64,000 bases of DNA from Tritrichomonas musculus (Eukaryota; Parabasalia; Tritrichomonadida; Tritrichomonadidae): assembly GCA_039105265.1 (NCBI GenBank), contig JAPFFF010000022.1, positions 1,302,001 to 1,366,000 on the forward strand, written 5' to 3'. The notes under the pieces are model-generated. The model worked only from the letters and a program-made list of their open reading frames with translations, searched no databases and was not told where the DNA came from. Shown here piece after piece: positions 8,701-17,944 of the stretch. A program made the position numbers and the translations under genes. The first letter of the stretch is position 1. Every line of letters begins with the position of its first letter.

Positions 8701-10277
8701 TCATAACTGATGAAAAAGAATACTACAATTTGAGAGAGAACATAACGGGAGGATTATCAAATGTACTTCATCGAGTGAACATTAGAGGTCAAACATTAAT
8801 CAATAAACTCAAATATGATGCCGTTAATGACAGAATCATTAGCTATGACACTTCAAACATAGTTTCACACGTTGCTGGTATTGATTTCAATTCATTGTAT
8901 CCCTCATCATTCAGTTCAGTAAAACATTCATTCAATCCTTATCACGGAGGAATCATGTACATGCCTGGTTCATTTATAAAACGATTTGATGTTTATGATG
9001 AACAAGGAAACAAGAATGAAAAGGTGTTCAATGCTGCAATGAATATCATTCAATCAAAGAAGCGATTTGATGCAAACCCTGAGTTTATATTCAAAGCTGA
9101 AGTCAAATTAAGATGTCCAAAGAATAAAATCAATGATTTGATTAACTTTCCCCCTGTGTTTAGAAACATCAATATAATGAATGATGAGCAAACGATTGGA
9201 AGTTATATGTACAAATACATGAAAGACAATAAACTGAATTCAGCAGATAAAGAAACAAGAAAGCTGACAATGTTGCTTGATACATGCGGAACATTTATGA
9301 CGTTCTCGAATTACCTTTTATGGTTTTTAATCGACCACGGACTTATTGTTGATGACATTAAGAGCTTAAGTTTATATGAAGCTCATGACGGATTCAATCA
9401 ATTTGTTTGTGAGTTTATGAAGAAGCGTCAAGATATATTGTCAGGAAAGGCACACGGGAACGAAAAGTTTTACAAGATTAGTATGAACGGATCTTACGGA
9501 TATGACGGTATGAATTCAGAGAACTTCAACAAAGTCAGAATTGTTGATAAAAATAAAGCCTTTCAATTGATTGCATCCGATACTTATCGCAATGGATGTA
9601 AATTGTCAAATGATTGTTATTTGATACAATCACAACCTCATTCATTCAAATGCACTACATGTCTTCAGGAATCATTTTGGACATTAGACAATGCGAAATA
9701 TTGGTATTTGACTTTCCTTTATGACTTTCTTTACAAATGCATTGACATGAATAAAATTCATTTCAACTCGGTCGATACAGACAGCCTTTACATGTCTATA
9801 GCTGGTGATATGAATAAACCGATTGACCAGTTGTTTGATTACGTCATCAAAGACAAATCATTTTATGATAAACACATTTATAGCTTTATGCCAAACCCTG
9901 CAATCAATGATGTATATGATGAGAAAAAGATACTCGGATGCTGTGTAGAAAAGTTTGGAGCAAATCAAGTTGCTTTGTGTGCTAAATGTTATACGATTTG
10001 GTCAGATGACAAAACAATTTCATTAAAGCTCAAAGGTATATCATTGAAGAAGAACAACATCAAATCAAGTGATTACAAAAATGTCATTGAAAAGCAATCA
10101 GTAATGAAAGGCAAAAATATAAACCTTCAAATGAATTCACAACTGATGAGTAAAATAACTGTAATCAAAAATGCTTTAACAGCAGCACATTCAAAAATGT
10201 TGGTATTATCAAATCATTGTTGTTGTCCTTATGTCAATGGTTTCACTGCAAAGGATTATTTCATTGAGAATCATTAA
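5715..10277 (+). CDS. polB: Family B DNA polymerase, Polinton type (element B)
   Basis: A 1520-residue protein-primed type PolB. An acidic coil (about 70-110) is followed by the Polinton-specific N-terminal region with a CLCWYRFLACCL segment (from 362), then a zinc-finger-like C494/C497/H514/C518 set. Exonuclease motifs: DFE at 565-567, FNSSRFD ending at 670, Y802-x3-D806. An HNH-like zinc module lies at about 930-966 (C930, C933, DRID, C963, C966). Polymerase motifs: A DFNSLYPS at 1057, B KISMNGSYGY at 1254, C DTDS at 1354. It copies the element DNA. The stop overlaps TAAA. All key residues are present, so the gene looks whole. Confidence 0.95.
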   Translation: MSSRYYYRKDTKSFVIEQIRYINNELQLKPRLSTSKPSDYDVKHFKSILENYLTSFGFREHEGNGINDTTILAFVNRMKKEAEEQEEEEEEEQFEEEEQNDEQKLKQKQIENNIKIAHDALNKALQLIKSENILLRPLPPKTNKQPQRYEDIRFNNENAELIEYLKKFGYKGVHSKHDSYFIINEPENFDEAVEACSHFIDQFPNDNEKVERLDEDSKEPIKIYYKNGVSSIEDINEYLTETVFKQEVKPFKIYFQLTGIFEIPPKNENERYTYEASEIKWKNYKSSVPIIVRENKDIDKVKLYIESKIHEYETTASNIKLCIVWSVSFTISRVVKITGKIDGLPEEFIKNKYIIMDNVDDCLCWYRFLACCLNKQLIETRTFKISNRTAAAKKILCEEHGITYSTKPSKAANQFINTFKGITIEEMKESAKNHNINVNIYEYDKEKHIYDIQDQWHNTDESNKTFSALLYSKDKILHIMYIIDAEALTNIHICPHCGSYIHKGNNNIDRFNRHVDKCDGKFKKDFIPSREALPYCPHILNNPVYLYCLSYELEWKPTIHYITYDFETMEQKIEKKVSDKSVINSRLIPLSVSSCVKLDKGLITKNFDIRTNEFIAKWIDWLFVVGCDVYVDKLNHLKSFIKDKSEDELNKIDTSLKTITVFGFNSSRFDSNLFKEQLIKNHWSIDSGMIGTATSLKQFILKSSKYPIRLRFIDAQAFVAGGTLRQFGIDFGGISNSSKGVFPYEAINSENYNEVLSKNEPFKYEDFYSYLNQKNPLTKADYEEYLIDSKRFATRWDYLLSYNDNDVEMMINPIDNLIQMNAEYKVDLISNLSLSKNASCIKYALAYKDFNPKNDYEIINKSNTFKPTMKWWLNKCDNYRKQDMKHNFCSQKGDSSLQSNQNQRDISKCVSEKDFDAFMKLYESNETGKCHLCGEHFTYNNKPTLDRIDNNKGHQIDNCLLACAECNRLRQRDDDKITRTKIQLKKFCKLHHLPTLITDEKEYYNLRENITGGLSNVLHRVNIRGQTLINKLKYDAVNDRIISYDTSNIVSHVAGIDFNSLYPSSFSSVKHSFNPYHGGIMYMPGSFIKRFDVYDEQGNKNEKVFNAAMNIIQSKKRFDANPEFIFKAEVKLRCPKNKINDLINFPPVFRNINIMNDEQTIGSYMYKYMKDNKLNSADKETRKLTMLLDTCGTFMTFSNYLLWFLIDHGLIVDDIKSLSLYEAHDGFNQFVCEFMKKRQDILSGKAHGNEKFYKISMNGSYGYDGMNSENFNKVRIVDKNKAFQLIASDTYRNGCKLSNDCYLIQSQPHSFKCTTCLQESFWTLDNAKYWYLTFLYDFLYKCIDMNKIHFNSVDTDSLYMSIAGDMNKPIDQLFDYVIKDKSFYDKHIYSFMPNPAINDVYDEKKILGCCVEKFGANQVALCAKCYTIWSDDKTISLKLKGISLKKNNIKSSDYKNVIEKQSVMKGKNINLQMNSQLMSKITVIKNALTAAHSKMLVLSNHCCCPYVNGFTAKDYFIENH
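8375..8403. repeat. Double-hairpin micro-repeat inside PolB (element B)
   Basis: TTTTTGC-TC-GCAAAAA (8375-8390) is followed by GCGAT-TC-ATCGC (8392-8403). The element A PolB has a related first hairpin at 56524-56539. The PolB of D lacks these residues, so the repeat entered the A/B lineage inside the coding frame just before the HNH-like module. Confidence 0.7.
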
Positions 10278-10316
10278 ACAATTAATTTAATGATTTTATT
10301 TTAAAAAATCAATTTT

Positions 10317-10326
10317 TTTATTTTTG
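10317..10326 (+). promoter_or_regulatory. TTTATTTTTG upstream box
   Basis: Exact copy of the shared upstream motif, ending 6 bases before the HNH gene start at 10333. Confidence 0.5.
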
Positions 10327-10332
10327 TTATAA

Positions 10333-10971
10333 ATGAGTCAACCAACTGAACAAACACAAATTGAAAATGCTGAAGCTGAATTTGAACCTTTGAAAGGTTT
10401 TGAAAGTGATTATGAAATTCAAACAACTTTCCCTTATAACATCAAGAATAAGAAAACAGGAAAAATAATAGCTGAAGGTGAATACAGACAAAATGTTTAT
10501 CCGTGTGTAAACCTAAATAACAAAATATATTATAAACATATTCTTGTAGCAAAGCAATTTATTGAAAACCCTAATAATCTACCACAAGTCGACCATAAGA
10601 ATAGAATCAAAACTGATTATCATCTTGATAATTTACGATTTGTATCAAGTTCAGAGAATAATAAAAATAAATCAAATTATAAAGGTATTCAATATGAATT
10701 CATTGATGACATACCTGATGATGCAATTGTTATTGATTTCTATGAAACAAAGACAGAAAGGAAAGAATTTGAAGAAAACACGTATTATTATTACCATGAT
10801 GATACTAATAATGAAGACATTTTTTATGCAAAGATTACTGATAATATTTATAAAATTCTTCATATCAATACAAATAAATCAGGCAATGAATTTATTTCAA
10901 TGAACGATATAAATAATCAAAAAGTTAGCGTATATATTAATAGATTCAAACATCAACATGATTTGATTTGA
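10333..10971 (+). CDS. NUMOD4-HNH type nuclease (element B)
   Basis: A 212-residue protein with a NUMOD4-like segment (EPLKGFESDYEI, about 17-30) and an HNH_3-like domain (about 60-112: KHILVAKQFI.NP, VDHKNR, DYHLDNLRF, ENNKNKS). These are typical of free-standing homing-type nucleases in phages and giant viruses. A conserved C-terminal region (YEFIDDIPDD...) is shared with 60172-60812 and 62536-63171. Here it lies between PolB and the fibre gene, where element A has a KilA-N gene instead. It probably cuts DNA lacking its own insertion, which is an inference. Confidence 0.8.
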   Translation: MSQPTEQTQIENAEAEFEPLKGFESDYEIQTTFPYNIKNKKTGKIIAEGEYRQNVYPCVNLNNKIYYKHILVAKQFIENPNNLPQVDHKNRIKTDYHLDNLRFVSSSENNKNKSNYKGIQYEFIDDIPDDAIVIDFYETKTERKEFEENTYYYYHDDTNNEDIFYAKITDNIYKILHINTNKSGNEFISMNDINNQKVSVYINRFKHQHDLI

Positions 10972-10977
10972 TTTGAT

Positions 10978-13900
10978 TTACTCTTTGAATACAGCTAATG
11001 TTCTTTCATCAATGATACTTGTAATGATTCCAACAGTCATACGTTTTATTTTTGATGTTATTGCTGTCTCTCCTGAAAGAACTTTCAGCTTATTGTCTTC
11101 ATTATCGATAAACACCTCATCACCGATTGAATAACATGATGAATCATTAACGCGAACCATATAATCACCATGTGAACTAAATGTGATACATTTATTTTTG
11201 TCATCGATTCTCACACATATACCGACATACTCCTTCCATGTTCCTGATGTCTTGACACTACAAATACAATCAGTTGTATCATCTGCTGTTGATGGTTTCC
11301 ATTCATCACCAACATGTTTGTAAACCTTACCTGTCATATACACTGGAGAACCAACAACGAAATCACTAACAGAGTTCATTGATGATTCAATCGGCGAGTA
11401 ATGTGTGATTGTTGTGTTTGATTGTGCACCGTAAATAGCAGCCTTATATTTTGCTAAATAACCTCGGGACATGATGCATCTTGAATATATTTGTTTAGCA
11501 TCTAATAATTCCTGAGTAGTTGTCCAAGAATATCCGCCTATCGGGAAATTATATGTCAGGGGTCTTCCTGATGTTATATCAACAGTGTCTTCATAATAGA
11601 ATGGGAATTTGAAATTGTCGAAATACACAGTTCTTTGATGTAATACAAGAACAATGTTATGAGGATTTCCAGTTGTATCATAGAATAATATTCTTATTTC
11701 CAAACATAGCGCATAATCACCTACTATATATTCCAGTTTAATTACCTTATCTTCAAGTTTTAGATAATGAATTGATATTTCACCGCCCTCTGTAATCGGT
11801 CCGCAATCAATAGCACATTTTTTTATTAGTTGTTCTTCTGTTATGACGTTTGACTTCAGTGCAAAGTTATCATTCACATATTTCACCGAAGTAATCATAT
11901 TATCGTTCACAGGTCGGATGCTGATTAATGTGATAGACGCATCATATATATTGGTTAGTGTATCATCCGCAGCTCTCAATGAAACGATATGGGTATTATA
12001 ATTAATATTTATTAATTCATTGCTTGTTGATTTGTAAATCATATTCAAACTTTTATATAAACTGTATTCGTATTCAACTTCTTCATATGATGCATCATCA
12101 GCATTTCGTTTGAATTTGACGATAATATTTTTGGTTGTGAATACTCTTCTTATATCATCATCAGGAACTACACAACCACTTTCATTCTGTGTACATTGAA
12201 TTGTGATTTGTTCTGGATTTTCATCAACAACATTTGCAGTTTTAATAAATGGTGATTCGATTTGTGCTTTAATGACGTTGATTAACCATTGAGTATTGCC
12301 ACTTGAATTACACAACATAAATTCGCCACGGTCATACCATACAATAGATAATCCATTATCTAACATCATTCTATACCCTCTCATATATTTTTCATAAGGC
12401 TTGAATATCAAATCAAAATGTTGAATATTGTTAATGTAATCCTTGTTAGAACCCCAATTAACATCAAATATCACATGTATATCGGTTTCTGGTAAGTATG
12501 GTTTTACAAATATATAATCACGAACGGGATTCGGATATTCAATATTCAATTCAGTTCCGTATAATGCAGTACTCAATGCAGATTCATTAACCAAATCAGT
12601 TGGAATTGTTGGTATATCTGTTTTCAATGCATACTTATCTAATTCATAAGCCAATTCATCTTCATCAACAAACTTCTCATCAGCTTGTGCACTAGAATAA
12701 TATGGTGTCAAGTCAACAGGTTCTGGTATATCCGTCTTCAAAGCATAATTGTTTGACACATATCTAGCTGAATAAGCGTTTCTGTCTGTTGGTTCGATAG
12801 TTTTGGTAATTGAACACGATAAAACTTCTGGTGTATCGCCAGTTCCTGGATTGATTAATTCATGGCTGTCATACAAAAACCAAATACTTGAATCACTTCC
12901 TTCGATACGCATTATCTGAGAGGGTTGTTCGTCATCATCGTCATTGTACGAATAGTCTACATGAACATAATGACCCGTATAAAAACTGTTTGATGAAACA
13001 ATATCCAACCCGTATTGCTCAATCAGTTCATGATATGTGTTGTAATCCAAATCAGGAATTGTATTATTGACGATTTCGAATTGAATTGTTGTTTGACCCT
13101 CAATAATTTCTGGGATTTCACTCTTCATTGCATATTTTCCTTCTGCAACTGTTTTCGTTTCATACTTATCTAATTCATAAGCCAATTCATCCTCATCGAC
13201 GAACTTCTCATCAGCTTGTGCACTAGTATAATACGGTGTCAAATCAACAGGTTCAGGTATATCACTCTTCAATGCTAATTCATCATTTGTTTCTGCTAAT
13301 GTTATTGTTATTGGAAGGTATTGATATCTATCATAAATTGCTCCAGTAAATTCATCCCACACTAATTCAAAATACTCCCCTTCACTTTCAAATCCTTCAG
13401 CTTCATGTTGTTTAACGTTATATTCATCATCAGCATATAATTCATTTGTCTTAAATCTGATATCAAAATGGAATATATTACCACTATTGTCTAATTTATA
13501 ACCAACCAAATGTGTTCCTTCTTTGAACGGTAAAACGTGAGATGTATCCATTCCGTTTTCTTCATATTCTTCTGGTACTGGACCTATATTAGGAAACATA
13601 TATGTCTTGATTTCAATTGTGTATTCAGTTGATACAGTCAAATTATCTCTCGTGATGTAATTCTTCAAATCATCTTTTGGAACATATCGTTCGGCACAAT
13701 CATCCAAAGCCGATTGAAAACCTTCATTAACTGCTATACTTGTTAAACACATTGATGCTTGAGCTGATAATGGTTTATCATCTTCAGCCATCAATTTCTG
13801 AAACATTTCGTCGGGTAATAGTTCTTTTATGTTCAATTGCAACTCACTATTTTTGAGTACTTCTGGTATATCCGTCTTCAATGCATAATTCGTTATATCA

Positions 13901-14139
13901 ATTGGTTCAGGTATATCAGTTGATAAAGCATAATTGTTGATAACATAATCACGCAATCCGTTAACTGCTTCATTCAATTGTTCCTTAGTGATTCCATTTC
14001 CGTTTGAAATCCCTACGTTTCCGTTCGATGTATCACCTTTGATAACATAATTATCGACATATCTTTTAATGTATTCGTTAATCAATCCGTCAATAGTATT
14101 TGTTTTTGTTATGTGTCCGCTCTGCTCAATCGTAAACAT
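10978..14139 (-). CDS. Modular fibre / spike-like protein (element B)
   Basis: A 1053-residue protein built like a phage tail fibre. A conserved N-terminal head (MFTIEQSGHITKTNTIDGLI) is followed by repeated linker modules of the YALKTDIPEPVDLTPYY and SAQADEKFVDEDELAYELDK type separating beta-rich domains, and a conserved C-terminal domain ending SKIKRMTVGIITSII. Copies are 926 residues in A (52069-54849) and 456 in D (45331-46701), differing mainly in module number. This architecture suggests a trimeric receptor-binding or adhesion protein, which is inference. It diverges from the 764-residue gene with 22 bases between starts. Confidence 0.75.
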   Translation of the reverse strand: MFTIEQSGHITKTNTIDGLINEYIKRYVDNYVIKGDTSNGNVGISNGNGITKEQLNEAVNGLRDYVINNYALSTDIPEPIDITNYALKTDIPEVLKNSELQLNIKELLPDEMFQKLMAEDDKPLSAQASMCLTSIAVNEGFQSALDDCAERYVPKDDLKNYITRDNLTVSTEYTIEIKTYMFPNIGPVPEEYEENGMDTSHVLPFKEGTHLVGYKLDNSGNIFHFDIRFKTNELYADDEYNVKQHEAEGFESEGEYFELVWDEFTGAIYDRYQYLPITITLAETNDELALKSDIPEPVDLTPYYTSAQADEKFVDEDELAYELDKYETKTVAEGKYAMKSEIPEIIEGQTTIQFEIVNNTIPDLDYNTYHELIEQYGLDIVSSNSFYTGHYVHVDYSYNDDDDEQPSQIMRIEGSDSSIWFLYDSHELINPGTGDTPEVLSCSITKTIEPTDRNAYSARYVSNNYALKTDIPEPVDLTPYYSSAQADEKFVDEDELAYELDKYALKTDIPTIPTDLVNESALSTALYGTELNIEYPNPVRDYIFVKPYLPETDIHVIFDVNWGSNKDYINNIQHFDLIFKPYEKYMRGYRMMLDNGLSIVWYDRGEFMLCNSSGNTQWLINVIKAQIESPFIKTANVVDENPEQITIQCTQNESGCVVPDDDIRRVFTTKNIIVKFKRNADDASYEEVEYEYSLYKSLNMIYKSTSNELININYNTHIVSLRAADDTLTNIYDASITLISIRPVNDNMITSVKYVNDNFALKSNVITEEQLIKKCAIDCGPITEGGEISIHYLKLEDKVIKLEYIVGDYALCLEIRILFYDTTGNPHNIVLVLHQRTVYFDNFKFPFYYEDTVDITSGRPLTYNFPIGGYSWTTTQELLDAKQIYSRCIMSRGYLAKYKAAIYGAQSNTTITHYSPIESSMNSVSDFVVGSPVYMTGKVYKHVGDEWKPSTADDTTDCICSVKTSGTWKEYVGICVRIDDKNKCITFSSHGDYMVRVNDSSCYSIGDEVFIDNEDNKLKVLSGETAITSKIKRMTVGIITSIIDERTLAVFKE

Positions 14140-14161
14140 TCAATTTATTAGAAACTAAACA
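14140..14161. promoter_or_regulatory. 22-bp divergent start region
   Basis: All signals for two divergent genes (fibre and 764-residue protein) must lie in these 22 bases or within the coding starts. The same pair is spaced by 21 bases in A and 14 in D. Confidence 0.5.
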
Positions 14162-16456
14162 ATGTCAAAACAAGATAAAAATAATTCATCTGATAGCTTT
14201 GAATTAGATTTAAGTAATATTGATGATGAAACTATATTTGATAGTGAGGTATCTAAACCTGATGATGATGAAGAACTAGAGGACCCGATAGATTATTTTA
14301 GGAACACATTTCTCAGTACATACAAACTAGAACACCCCAATGATTTAATTAATTTGTTGTATCAAATACAAAACAATGAATATACAGGAAGAAGTGTGGG
14401 AAAGATTCGTGAAATGAAAGTCAAGTTTCGTCGATTTGTTTCATTGATGAACAAAATCAATGCAGGTATTAAAAGTAAAGGTAATCGATTCCTTAGTTTA
14501 AAAGAGTACACAACAGATAAAAAAAGTCTTGATATCATTATCAATTACTTCAATATTGTTGTCAACGATGATTTGAATTATAGCTCTGATGGTTTTCGTT
14601 CATCACCCATCAAACCACCGAGAAAGAGTCAAACACCACAAACCAACAAAGGAAGAAGAAAGAGAACAAGCATACATGAACCAACACTTGATACTAATAA
14701 ACGAAGAACACCAAGAAGAAAACGCATAACTCCGAGTGATTCTGATGAAAATGACTCGACAATACAATTGCCTAAAGACAGTGAAGATTCATTACTTAAT
14801 ATAACATTAAGCGAATCAGATTCTGAGTCATTAATATTGAAAAACGATGATTTATCTGATTCTTTTATTGAACCATCAAAGGAACACAATAAAAATAATT
14901 TTTCAACTAATAAAATGGCAGACGACAACAACAATAATAACGGACCTCTTCAATCATTATATGATGATGAATTAGATGATTGGCATGATGATGATGAAGC
15001 AGCAACCGAAGCATACAGATATACAAAAACACCTGCAAAACAACCATACAGATATGTTGATAATGAAGAAGAAGCACAAGAAATTAAATCACCTTTTGCA
15101 AGGAAATACAAAGGATATGCAGAAGATAACAAAGCAGATGATGAAATACTTGATGAATTAATAAGAAATGCAAAGCAACCCTCAAAGAATACTCGCGGAC
15201 GTCGTGATAAAAAAGATATGCCTCTTGTTAACTCAACATTAAAGGATTCATTTGACAAGCTTGAAATACCTCGGGTTGGTGGTAATATATCCTATTACAG
15301 AGATAAATTTATTGATATGATTATTAACGGAAACTTCAGAATCAAATACATTCCGAATGCAGCTTGTCGTGATACAGCTATTGAATACTGTAAGAATTCA
15401 GTTGATAAAGACGGTAAACCAAGATATCGTTTATTACCAGAAAATGCCAAAGACCCGTTAGGAAACTCAATAACAGACTTGAACGGTGATAAAGTTGATG
15501 ATGTTGTTTTAATTGATAGGAACGGTAATCCTTCAATCATTAACGGATACAAGCTTGTATTTGCTTCTCCTTACAAGAAAGTTTGGAAATCTGTTATTAA
15601 AACAAAACAAGAAAGAAAAGAAATGCCGTTCAATAAATGGATTCAATCATTATTTGATAAAGATATCAAGAAAATTGATTGGGATGCTGGTCAATACAAA
15701 TTAACAAAGGGAAAAGAAATGCAAGAGCTAGAAAATTATTACGGTCCTATGGGTCTGGGAAAAGCAAGAGTCAGCAAACGTATTACACCAAGTTCTTATT
15801 GGTCATCAATCTTTTCTAAAGTCTGGAAAGTGTATTGGAATGACGAACAATTCTTTGTATTATCTCCTTTGAAGAAACTCATCAATTACCTTGCTGTATC
15901 AAATATGTTATTTGCTTATCTCTTTGATGCTCCTTTCAAAGAACTAATTCAAGACAATAAGTTCAATGGAAAGATATTAACATATGAACAATGGACATAT
16001 TGGAAACAACAGAACAATAAAGAATATGTTTCAGTATTAGGAAAGAATGTTCAATCATATGTTGAGAAGATTATTGATAAAGCTATTGATATCACATCAG
16101 GAGAATTAAAGGCTGAACCAAGTCAATGGGGTAAACAATTTACTGAATTAATGCATTACATTGATTATGTTGTCTTTGGTGTTGGTTTCAATGTTGATGT
16201 AAGTAAGCAAGAAGGATATAACAGGTTGAAACGAAATGCAGAAGGAATTAAAGAAGCAACGCCAGAAGATATTAAGAACGTTAAAGATAATTTCATTAAA
16301 CGAATCACCGCAGCAATAGAAAGAGATATATATCCAAATTGTGGATACACAGCATTCAAAGCACAACTCAAAGAAAGCAAATTGCAGAACAAAAATAAAT
16401 ATGATAATTTTGCTGTTAATCTTAAACCATTACATCAAAGAATGAATAATGAATAA
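14162..16456 (+). CDS. Large Polinton protein with DLNGDKVDD segment, 764 residues (element B)
   Basis: An acidic N-terminus, a conserved helical region (about 45-140), a Ser/Asp-rich disordered middle with basic RRKR patches, and a conserved C-terminal half. That half contains INGNFRIKYIPNAACRD, RYRLLPE, DPLGNSITDLNGDKVDDVVL (an EF-hand-like Asp-rich loop) and INGYKLVFASPYKKVW. Homologues: 776 residues in A and 828 in D, always divergent from the fibre gene. I do not recognise the family. The size and conservation suggest a virion or replication protein. The N-terminal 195 residues are much closer to A than the rest, a sign of mosaic exchange. Confidence 0.75.
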   Translation: MSKQDKNNSSDSFELDLSNIDDETIFDSEVSKPDDDEELEDPIDYFRNTFLSTYKLEHPNDLINLLYQIQNNEYTGRSVGKIREMKVKFRRFVSLMNKINAGIKSKGNRFLSLKEYTTDKKSLDIIINYFNIVVNDDLNYSSDGFRSSPIKPPRKSQTPQTNKGRRKRTSIHEPTLDTNKRRTPRRKRITPSDSDENDSTIQLPKDSEDSLLNITLSESDSESLILKNDDLSDSFIEPSKEHNKNNFSTNKMADDNNNNNGPLQSLYDDELDDWHDDDEAATEAYRYTKTPAKQPYRYVDNEEEAQEIKSPFARKYKGYAEDNKADDEILDELIRNAKQPSKNTRGRRDKKDMPLVNSTLKDSFDKLEIPRVGGNISYYRDKFIDMIINGNFRIKYIPNAACRDTAIEYCKNSVDKDGKPRYRLLPENAKDPLGNSITDLNGDKVDDVVLIDRNGNPSIINGYKLVFASPYKKVWKSVIKTKQERKEMPFNKWIQSLFDKDIKKIDWDAGQYKLTKGKEMQELENYYGPMGLGKARVSKRITPSSYWSSIFSKVWKVYWNDEQFFVLSPLKKLINYLAVSNMLFAYLFDAPFKELIQDNKFNGKILTYEQWTYWKQQNNKEYVSVLGKNVQSYVEKIIDKAIDITSGELKAEPSQWGKQFTELMHYIDYVVFGVGFNVDVSKQEGYNRLKRNAEGIKEATPEDIKNVKDNFIKRITAAIERDIYPNCGYTAFKAQLKESKLQNKNKYDNFAVNLKPLHQRMNNE

Positions 16457-17581
16457 TTAATTTAAATCAAAACCTCCATTATTGTTATTATTATTATTAT
16501 TATTATTATTTTTGTCATTTGGGTCTGAAACGATTCTAAAACTAAAACGTTTTGTTGATTGTGGTTGTTGCTTCTGGTCTTGCTGATTATCAAGTGAAGT
16601 TGACAAGTCTTCAAAAGTATCATTATTTATGTTTTGTTGTCGTTCAGAATAATTTGATGTCTTATTAGGATTTGGTGTTTCAAAATAAAAGCCTTGTGAT
16701 TGATTTTGATTTCTTACATGCCAATCGTCTTCAATTTCCATAGGTTCATAGCTTGTTGGATAATTTGGTTTTGTACTTATGGCTGATGCTGAAAAATGAA
16801 CTTTGTTATCATTTTCTTTTGATTTATGCTTTCTTGGTGGATTGGGAGTTAATGATTTAATATTTTCTGTTGTTTCATTTGCTGTTGTTTCGTTATCGGG
16901 TTTTATATTTGGTTTGAATATAGGATATTCAGTGAATATAGTATCATTTCGAAAACCTAAATGTGCAGGTTTCTTCGGTTTATAATTCGTATTTTGATTT
17001 AAATCGTTCATTGTTTGTATTCTAATATCATTGGTGTCAGAACCTGGTTCTGTGTTATCATAGAAATCAATTATCGGTATTAAGTTTGGATTATCATAAA
17101 CGGTGAATGATATATATGTTTTATTTGCATTAGGATTATAACCTGTATCAGCTGCAGTAATTATATTATTAAATGCATTCATGAATACCTCATAAGTAAA
17201 AGCGAAATTTACTCTATTAAAATAAGCTTCACCATCATATTCTACATAATAATTTGTTATATCTTTAGGTGTGTTATCATTTAATAATACAAATACAGGT
17301 TCTTGAAATCCTGGTAGTATCTTTCGTATAAATATGTATGACGGACTATAAATTCCATCACCAATTAAATATAACATCCATGCAGGTCTAGTCGTTAATG
17401 TTGTACCTTTATAAATACTTTGAACTTGCCTCGGAAATGTAAAAGTTGATGGAAAAATATAAATTGACCTTGATTCAGTAGTCGTAATCATAGCAAATGC
17501 AATCGGTGCTACACCATTAATTTTATAATTACTCATATCAGCCAATTGATTCGGATTTAAATAAAATACATGAGAATCCAT
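16457..17581 (-). CDS. 374-residue protein, structured N-terminus and disordered tail (element B)
   Basis: The first ~190 residues are beta-rich and aromatic (MDSHVFYLNPNQL, SIYIFPSTFTFP). The rest is Asn/Gln/Pro-rich, with a poly-Asn run before the end. It sits downstream of integrase and beta-protein genes on the same strand. Element D has a 391-residue protein of similar layout at this place (41646-42821); element A instead has an unrelated 176-residue protein. A minor capsid (penton-like) role is possible from the position but I see no firm motif. It abuts the 764-residue gene tail to tail. Confidence 0.65.
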   Translation of the reverse strand: MDSHVFYLNPNQLADMSNYKINGVAPIAFAMITTTESRSIYIFPSTFTFPRQVQSIYKGTTLTTRPAWMLYLIGDGIYSPSYIFIRKILPGFQEPVFVLLNDNTPKDITNYYVEYDGEAYFNRVNFAFTYEVFMNAFNNIITAADTGYNPNANKTYISFTVYDNPNLIPIIDFYDNTEPGSDTNDIRIQTMNDLNQNTNYKPKKPAHLGFRNDTIFTEYPIFKPNIKPDNETTANETTENIKSLTPNPPRKHKSKENDNKVHFSASAISTKPNYPTSYEPMEIEDDWHVRNQNQSQGFYFETPNPNKTSNYSERQQNINNDTFEDLSTSLDNQQDQKQQPQSTKRFSFRIVSDPNDKNNNNNNNNNNNGGFDLN

Positions 17582-17593
17582 TTTGAATAGTCA

Positions 17594-17944
17594 TTAATAA
17601 ATCAAAAGACAACTGAATATAAATGATTCAGGTTCAATAACGTTTCCTTTCATATCTGTGAACCATAAATGATATTCTTTTTTTGTGTTGTTCAGACACT
17701 CATATTTTCTGTATTTGGTTTGTCGTCTGTTAGCAAGCATAATGAAATGGTCACAGAAAGGCATGAATTCAACTATATCTGAATGAACCATCAAATCACC
17801 GACAATATGTTGATTGACAACAGCCCCACAATACTGAACAACAATGTACTTCTTGTTGCGACTATAAACGAAATCATCAGGAAGATTAAAATCTTTTGAT
17901 TGTGTGTGATAGTATCGTTTTGTGATTGGTTGTTTAGCTTTCAT
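17594..17944 (-). CDS. Conserved beta-rich 116-residue protein (element B)
   Basis: Strongly conserved between elements (48547-48897 in A, 41197-41577 in D). It opens KQPITKRYYHTQ, has KKYIVVQYCGA and HFIMLANRRQTKYRKYE segments and ends with a strand pattern (HLWFTDMKGNVIEP...FSCLLIY) of the kind seen in viral structural proteins. Its start overlaps the end of the integrase gene by 11 bases in B and A and by 7 in D, so the pair is probably expressed together. A virion role is inferred. Confidence 0.75.
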   Translation of the reverse strand: MKAKQPITKRYYHTQSKDFNLPDDFVYSRNKKYIVVQYCGAVVNQHIVGDLMVHSDIVEFMPFCDHFIMLANRRQTKYRKYECLNNTKKEYHLWFTDMKGNVIEPESFIFSCLLIY

